Origin: Arthrobacter sp. efr-133-TYG-118
GTDB lineage: Bacteria > Actinomycetota > Actinomycetes > Actinomycetales > Micrococcaceae
NCBI RefSeq assembly: GCF_030209755.1
Contig: NZ_JARVRH010000024.1
Coordinates: 124,001-188,000, forward strand
Reading direction: 5' to 3'
Length of the DNA stretch: 64,000 nt
Of the stretch, positions 60,135 to 64,000 are shown in pieces (the stretch's first letter is position 1; every line of letters begins with the position of its first letter). The translations under genes were made by a program, and so were the position numbers. The notes beneath the pieces are model-generated. The model searched no databases, was not told the origin of the DNA, and was given only the letters and a program-made list of their open reading frames with translations.

Positions 60135-61445
60135 CTACCAGAGCGACGGCAGGCTGCCCACTAGCCGTTCGTACATCGCCAGCGCCGAAGCGTCTGTCAG
60201 GGACGCCACCTGGTCGATGACAACGCGAAGCCGGGCGCCGTCGTCGGGGGCGTCCCGCCAGTCCGCAGCGAACATCGGTTCCAGGTGCCGGTCTCCGCTC
60301 GCGTTGAGCACGCCCACCAAGGCGTGCAGGACTTCGCGCTGGCGCTCATAGACGGGCTGCCGATGGTCGGTGGAGATCACGAACGTCGTGGCAAGGCCTT
60401 TCATGGCGGCGATCTCCGTGACGGTTTCCTCGGGGACCATGAGTTCGGCGCCGTAGCGGGTGAGGTGGTCCGGGCCGAAACGGGCGCGCGTGGTCTCCAG
60501 GGCGCTTTGGCAGAACCGGCCGATCAACTGGCTCGTCATGTCCTTCAGCGCAGCCATCGACTTGCGGCTGCCATCGGCCTCGCGGACCCACACGCTCGTG
60601 GCTTCGAGGCGGGCCAGGGCGGCATCTATTTCGGCGGGATCGTTGTGGGGCAGGTACCACTGTTTGGTGTACCCCACCACGCGGGCCCGGTGATCCGGAT
60701 TGTCCAGCCACTTCAGCTGGAAATGGCCGGCAACGATGGCATCCTCAACGTCGTGGACGGAGTACGAGATATCGTCGGCCAGGTCCATCACCTGGGCCTC
60801 TATGCAGGAGCGGTTGCCGGGCGCACCGTCACGAAGCCAGGCGAAAACGGGCAGATCGTCCTCATAAGCGCCGAATTTGCTGCTCCGCTGTCCGTGGATG
60901 ACGGGGGCGTCGACGGCGGACCAAGGGTATTTGGACGCGGCGTCAAGGCTGGCCCTCGTCAGGTTCAAGCCCGCAGGCCGGCCGTCAGCAGCGAGGACCT
61001 TGGGTTCAAGGCGGGTCAGGAGGCGCAGGGTCTGGGCGTTGCCTTCGAAGCCACCGATTCCATGGGCTACCTCGTTGAGCGCGGATTCCCCGTTGTGGCC
61101 GAAAGGCGGGTGGCCAAGATCGTGGCTCAGGCACGCCGTGTCCACGACATCCGGATCGCAACCGAGCGCGCGGCCCAACTCGCGGCCCACCTGGGCCACT
61201 TCAAGACTGTGCGTCAGGCGGGTGCGGACGAAGTCGTCGGTGTCCGGGGCCACCACTTGGGTCTTGGCCCCGAGCCGCCGGAGGGCTGACGAATGCAGCA
61301 CTCTTGCCCGGTCCCTCTCGAAGTCCGAGCGGTAGGTATTCTTCCGGGATTCCTGGACCCAGCGGGCCGAGTCGGCCTCCACGTAGCCTGGAATGCCCGT
61401 TGCGTTTTCGGCCGGGCGTGCTGCAGACATCGCTTCAGTTCCCAT
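60135..61445 (-). CDS. dgt: Deoxyguanosinetriphosphate triphosphohydrolase-like protein
   Basis: The protein is 436 residues from the ATG at 61445 (GGAGGAGG about 10 nt upstream); a longer reading to 61475 and an inner ATG at 61430 are alternatives. The HD domain is seen as TRLTHSLEVAQVGRELGRAL, then CLSHDLGHPPFGHNGE, with a downstream Asp in QVMDLADDISYSVHDVEDA. It hydrolyses dNTPs to deoxynucleosides and triphosphate. It lies between dusB and dnaG, the usual actinobacterial order. Confidence 0.95.
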   Translation of the reverse strand: MGTEAMSAARPAENATGIPGYVEADSARWVQESRKNTYRSDFERDRARVLHSSALRRLGAKTQVVAPDTDDFVRTRLTHSLEVAQVGRELGRALGCDPDVVDTACLSHDLGHPPFGHNGESALNEVAHGIGGFEGNAQTLRLLTRLEPKVLAADGRPAGLNLTRASLDAASKYPWSAVDAPVIHGQRSSKFGAYEDDLPVFAWLRDGAPGNRSCIEAQVMDLADDISYSVHDVEDAIVAGHFQLKWLDNPDHRARVVGYTKQWYLPHNDPAEIDAALARLEATSVWVREADGSRKSMAALKDMTSQLIGRFCQSALETTRARFGPDHLTRYGAELMVPEETVTEIAAMKGLATTFVISTDHRQPVYERQREVLHALVGVLNASGDRHLEPMFAADWRDAPDDGARLRVVIDQVASLTDASALAMYERLVGSLPSLW

Positions 61446-61558
61446 GGGTATCTGCCTCCTCCGCTTGCCGTGCACCGGCGTCTCTTCAGCCAGTGCCTAT
61501 GCAGCCAGTTTTCCACGACTCCGGCCGTGCGCGTGCACGCGGCGACCCGGGCCGCGCT

Positions 61559-62740
61559 TTAGCCGCCTGAGACGTCGAGTTCGGCTGCGGCGATATCGCG
61601 CGTCTGATCCGCATCCATCTGCCGGCTGAGCAGCCAGTCCTTGGGCAAGGCCGGCCTCTTGGGGGAACCTGCGCGTCCGCGCGGACCCTCCGAGTCGACG
61701 CCCGGGTACGGCAGGTCCATGTCCAGTTGGTCCAGGAGCTCGCGCAGGACCTCGAGGGTTGGCACGGTGGCCAGTTTGGCGCGCAGTTCCCCGCCCACCA
61801 CATAGCCCTTGAAGTACCAGGCCATGTGCTTGCGGATCTCGCGCAGCGCCTTGTACTCGTCGTTGCCGAAGGTTTCGATCATGAGCTCGGCGTGGCGGTA
61901 GACGCCGTCGGCCACCTCGCGCAGGCCCGGACGGTGGCGCTGATCGCTTCCTTCAAACGCGGCCTGGAGGTCACCAAAGAGCCACGGTCGGCCTTGGCAG
62001 CCGCGGCCCACCACGACGCCGTCGATCCCGGTTTCGCGCACCATGCGGACTGCGTCTTCGGCGGACCAGATATCGCCGTTGCCCAGGACGGGAATGTCCG
62101 GGAGGGCTTCGCGCAGCCGTGCGATGGCGGACCAGTCGGCCTGGCCGGAGTAGAACTGTGCGGCCGTGCGGCCGTGGAGCGCGACGGCGGCAACGCCGGA
62201 ATCGCGGGCGATGCGGCCGGCGTCGAGGTACGTAAGGTGGTCCTCGTCAATGCCCTTGCGCATCTTGATAGTCAGCGGGATATCGCCCTTGGAGGCTTCC
62301 TTGACGGCGGTCTGGACGATCGAGGTGAAGAGGTCAATCTTCCAGGGAAGGGCGGATCCGCCGCCGCGCCGGGTGACCTTGGGCACGGGACAGCCGAAGT
62401 TGAGGTCGATGTGGTCCGCCCGGTCTTCTTCGACGAGCATGCGAACGGCCTGGCCCACGGTGACAGGGTCCACGCCGTACAACTGCACAGAACGCACCTT
62501 TTCGTCGTCGTCGTGGGAGATGATGCGCAACGATTCCGGCGTGCGCTCCACCAGGGCACGGGATGTCACCATCTCCGCGACGTACAGACCGCCGCCGTAT
62601 TCACGGCACAGCCGACGGAAAGCCGAGTTGGTGATCCCGGCCATCGGGGCAAGGATCACTGGGGTGTCCACGGTGATCCGGCCGAGCTGCAGCGGGGGCA
62701 GTTCAAGCTTGGGCGAAGGGGGCGTTGCTACTACAGTCAC
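61559..62740 (-). CDS. dusB: tRNA-dihydrouridine synthase
   Basis: The 393-residue protein is a flavin TIM barrel of the Dus family. It has LAPMAGITNSAFRRLCREYG, the catalytic Cys in DLNFGCPVPKVTRRGGGSAL, and FMN-binding GNGDIWSAEDA and VVVGRGCQGRPWLFGDL. It reduces uridine to dihydrouridine in the D loop of tRNA. Length is a little above the family average because of a C-terminal extension. Confidence 0.95.
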   Translation of the reverse strand: MTVVATPPSPKLELPPLQLGRITVDTPVILAPMAGITNSAFRRLCREYGGGLYVAEMVTSRALVERTPESLRIISHDDDEKVRSVQLYGVDPVTVGQAVRMLVEEDRADHIDLNFGCPVPKVTRRGGGSALPWKIDLFTSIVQTAVKEASKGDIPLTIKMRKGIDEDHLTYLDAGRIARDSGVAAVALHGRTAAQFYSGQADWSAIARLREALPDIPVLGNGDIWSAEDAVRMVRETGIDGVVVGRGCQGRPWLFGDLQAAFEGSDQRHRPGLREVADGVYRHAELMIETFGNDEYKALREIRKHMAWYFKGYVVGGELRAKLATVPTLEVLRELLDQLDMDLPYPGVDSEGPRGRAGSPKRPALPKDWLLSRQMDADQTRDIAAAELDVSGG

Positions 62741-62845
62741 CCGTCCATTGTCTCAGACTGGAGCTTGCCGAATACGTGGGTGCGGGCCGACAGCTACGGC
62801 CCGGAACGCAGCGCCCGGGCCGCACCCACGCTCTCAAGGCGGGGC

Positions 62846-63457
62846 TCAGAGCAGCCAGCCGTTGTCTTCTGCGATCCGCACAGCCTCGGCACGGGTCCGG
62901 CCACCGGTCTTGGCCATCGCGGCGGACAGGTAGTTCCGCACGGTCCCTTCGGAAAGCATCGTCGACTTCGCGATGTCGGCCACCGTTCCGCCGTCGGACG
63001 CTGCCTTGAGCACCTCTCCTTCGCGTTCGGTCAATGGGCTGTCTCCCGCGGTCAAGGATTCCGCGGCGAGCACAGGGTCCACCACCCTGAGCCCCTGATG
63101 GACGCGTCGCACCGCTTCGGCCAATTGCCGCGCGGGCGTGTCCTTGACGACGAATCCTGAGGCACCGGCCTGCATGGCGCGCTTGAGGTAGCCGGGCCGT
63201 CCGAAGGTGGTCACCATGAGGACCCGGCACGACGGCGCGGCCCGCCGCACGGCCGCTGCCGCGCTGATCCCGTCCAGGCCGGGCATCTCGACGTCGAGCA
63301 TCGCCACATCGGCGGAGTGCTCGACGACGGCGGCCGCCACCCCTGTCCCGTCGCCCAGTTCAGCGACCACCTCGATGTCCTGCTCCAGTCCGAGTAAAGC
63401 CGCCAGTGCTCCGCGCACGAGCGCCTGGTCGTCCGCGATCACCAATCGGATGCTCAT
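62846..63457 (-). CDS. NarL/LuxR-type response regulator (DesR-like)
   Basis: The 203-residue protein has a receiver domain (IRLVIADDQALVRGALAALL; phosphoacceptor in VAMLDVEMPGLDG) and a LuxR helix-turn-helix. The latter reads LTEREGEVLKAASDGGTVAD, then LSEGTVRNYLSAAMAKTGGR. It should be phosphorylated by the kinase whose gene overlaps it by 4 nt. DesR-type proteins control a membrane lipid desaturase or an ABC exporter. The target here is not visible. Confidence 0.92.
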   Translation of the reverse strand: MSIRLVIADDQALVRGALAALLGLEQDIEVVAELGDGTGVAAAVVEHSADVAMLDVEMPGLDGISAAAAVRRAAPSCRVLMVTTFGRPGYLKRAMQAGASGFVVKDTPARQLAEAVRRVHQGLRVVDPVLAAESLTAGDSPLTEREGEVLKAASDGGTVADIAKSTMLSEGTVRNYLSAAMAKTGGRTRAEAVRIAEDNGWLL

Positions 63458-64000
63458 ACCTCCACCGCCAATCTGAACCCTCCCAGGTCACTCGGGCCAA
63501 TGCTGACCGTTCCTCCGGCGGTGCCCACGCGTTCGCAGATCCCGGCCAGTCCGTTCCCGGAGCGGCCTCCGGAGGCCGGGCCGACGCCGTCGTCCTCCAC
63601 CAGAACGCTCGACGCCGTCAACCGGACGCGGCAGCGCGCGGCACCGGAGTGCCGCACAACGTTAGTGACGCCTTCGCGCAGGACCCAGCCGAAGAGCTCC
63701 CGGTGCCGTGCGGGAACCTGCTCCACGGTTCCCGGCAATTCGGCGTCGATCCCGGCCGATTCCAATGCCGTCCGGGCAATAGCGAGCTCCGCCAGGACGT
63801 TGACGCCGCGGTATCCGGCCACCGTGGCCCGGACGTCGGCGAGCGCACCGCGGGCCAAGTCCTGCACCGCGGAAATCTCGGCAGCCGCCCGGTCCCGGGC
63901 AGGGTAGTCGCCAGGGACGGTGTCCAGTATCCGGCCGGCCAACTCGGCCTTCACGGCGATCACCGTCAAGGAGTGTCCCAGGATGTCGTGCATGTCCCGG
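63454..64000 (-). CDS. DesK-type sensor histidine kinase, C-terminal part (runs off window)
   Basis: Only the last 181 or so residues are present. They start within the HisKA_3 domain at RDMHDILGHSLTVIAVKAEL, where the His in MHD is phosphorylated. A HATPase domain follows with LREGVTNVVRHSGA, EDDGVG and GNGLAGICERV. The N-terminal membrane sensor lies beyond the window. The stop overlaps the response regulator start by 4 nt. Confidence 0.92.
   Translation of the reverse strand, partial: RDMHDILGHSLTVIAVKAELAGRILDTVPGDYPARDRAAAEISAVQDLARGALADVRATVAGYRGVNVLAELAIARTALESAGIDAELPGTVEQVPARHRELFGWVLREGVTNVVRHSGAARCRVRLTASSVLVEDDGVGPASGGRSGNGLAGICERVGTAGGTVSIGPSDLGGFRLAVEV

Noticed and set aside
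1..64000. CRISPR arrays
   Set aside because: No regularly spaced repeats were seen anywhere. The only repeats are hairpins, att-like copies, the tRNA pair and short tandem repeats.

Overview
The window is high-GC DNA with many 4-bp ATGA and 1-bp TGATG gene overlaps. Its core gene content (DivIVA-cdsA-frr-pyrH-tsf-rpsB block, dnaG-dgt-dusB block, split ChrB, DUF485/SSS symporter pairs) points to an actinobacterium of the family Micrococcaceae, most likely Arthrobacter, Pseudarthrobacter or Paenarthrobacter. The species cannot be fixed from sequence alone.

Left core, 1-25.9 kb. The window opens in a leucine/branched-chain amino acid degradation region: an acyl-CoA carboxylase pair of the methylcrotonyl-CoA carboxylase type with a divergent TetR regulator, then a bkdABC-type branched-chain 2-oxoacid dehydrogenase operon with a divergent Lrp-family regulator and a CRP/GlxR-like site. 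Next come two small membrane-protein genes, and a carboxylate-uptake region in which two DUF485/SSS-symporter pairs flank a LytS/LytTR-type two-component system. The translation/lipid block DivIVA-like, cdsA, frr, pyrH, tsf, rpsB follows. After it lie an M23 peptidase, an acyl-CoA dehydrogenase with a 24-bp operator-like palindrome, a secreted protein, two hydrolases and a secreted polysaccharide deacetylase.

Accessory region, 25.96-50.5 kb. It is bracketed by related copies of a tRNA-terminator repeat at 25.96, 38.17 and 50.36 kb. The last two include the 3' part of a CAT-anticodon tRNA, and the intact tRNA lies at 50,434-50,507. A decayed relaxase gene stands immediately left of the second and third copies. 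I read this as two related integrative elements in tandem at one tRNA. Element A (26.0-38.3 kb) carries a polysaccharide and signalling locus: a GH26-like secreted hydrolase, a membrane histidine kinase, a REC-PP2C phosphatase, a GH-like/OpgC fusion, a GAF histidine kinase, and an operon of a cellulose-synthase-like GT2 with a STAS protein and an RsbW-like kinase. The GT2 has an extra segment of about 150 residues, mostly helical in appearance, inside its catalytic region. The signalling genes make a complete partner-switching set, and their linkage to a synthase suggests phosphorylation-controlled exopolysaccharide synthesis. Element B (38.3-50.4 kb) carries an excisionase-like gene, a chromate-resistance cluster (chrA, split chrB) and a graveyard of broken genes (MFS, GH31, tyrosine recombinases, IS110, relaxase).

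Right core, 50.5-64 kb. It holds a GT4 glycosyltransferase, a DMT permease, a CDP-alcohol phosphatidyltransferase, a holin-family-like membrane protein and an MFS drug transporter. Two identical tRNA-Asn genes in an 84-bp direct repeat flank an MBL-fold hydrolase. Then come dnaG, dgt, dusB and a DesK/DesR-type two-component system cut by the window end.
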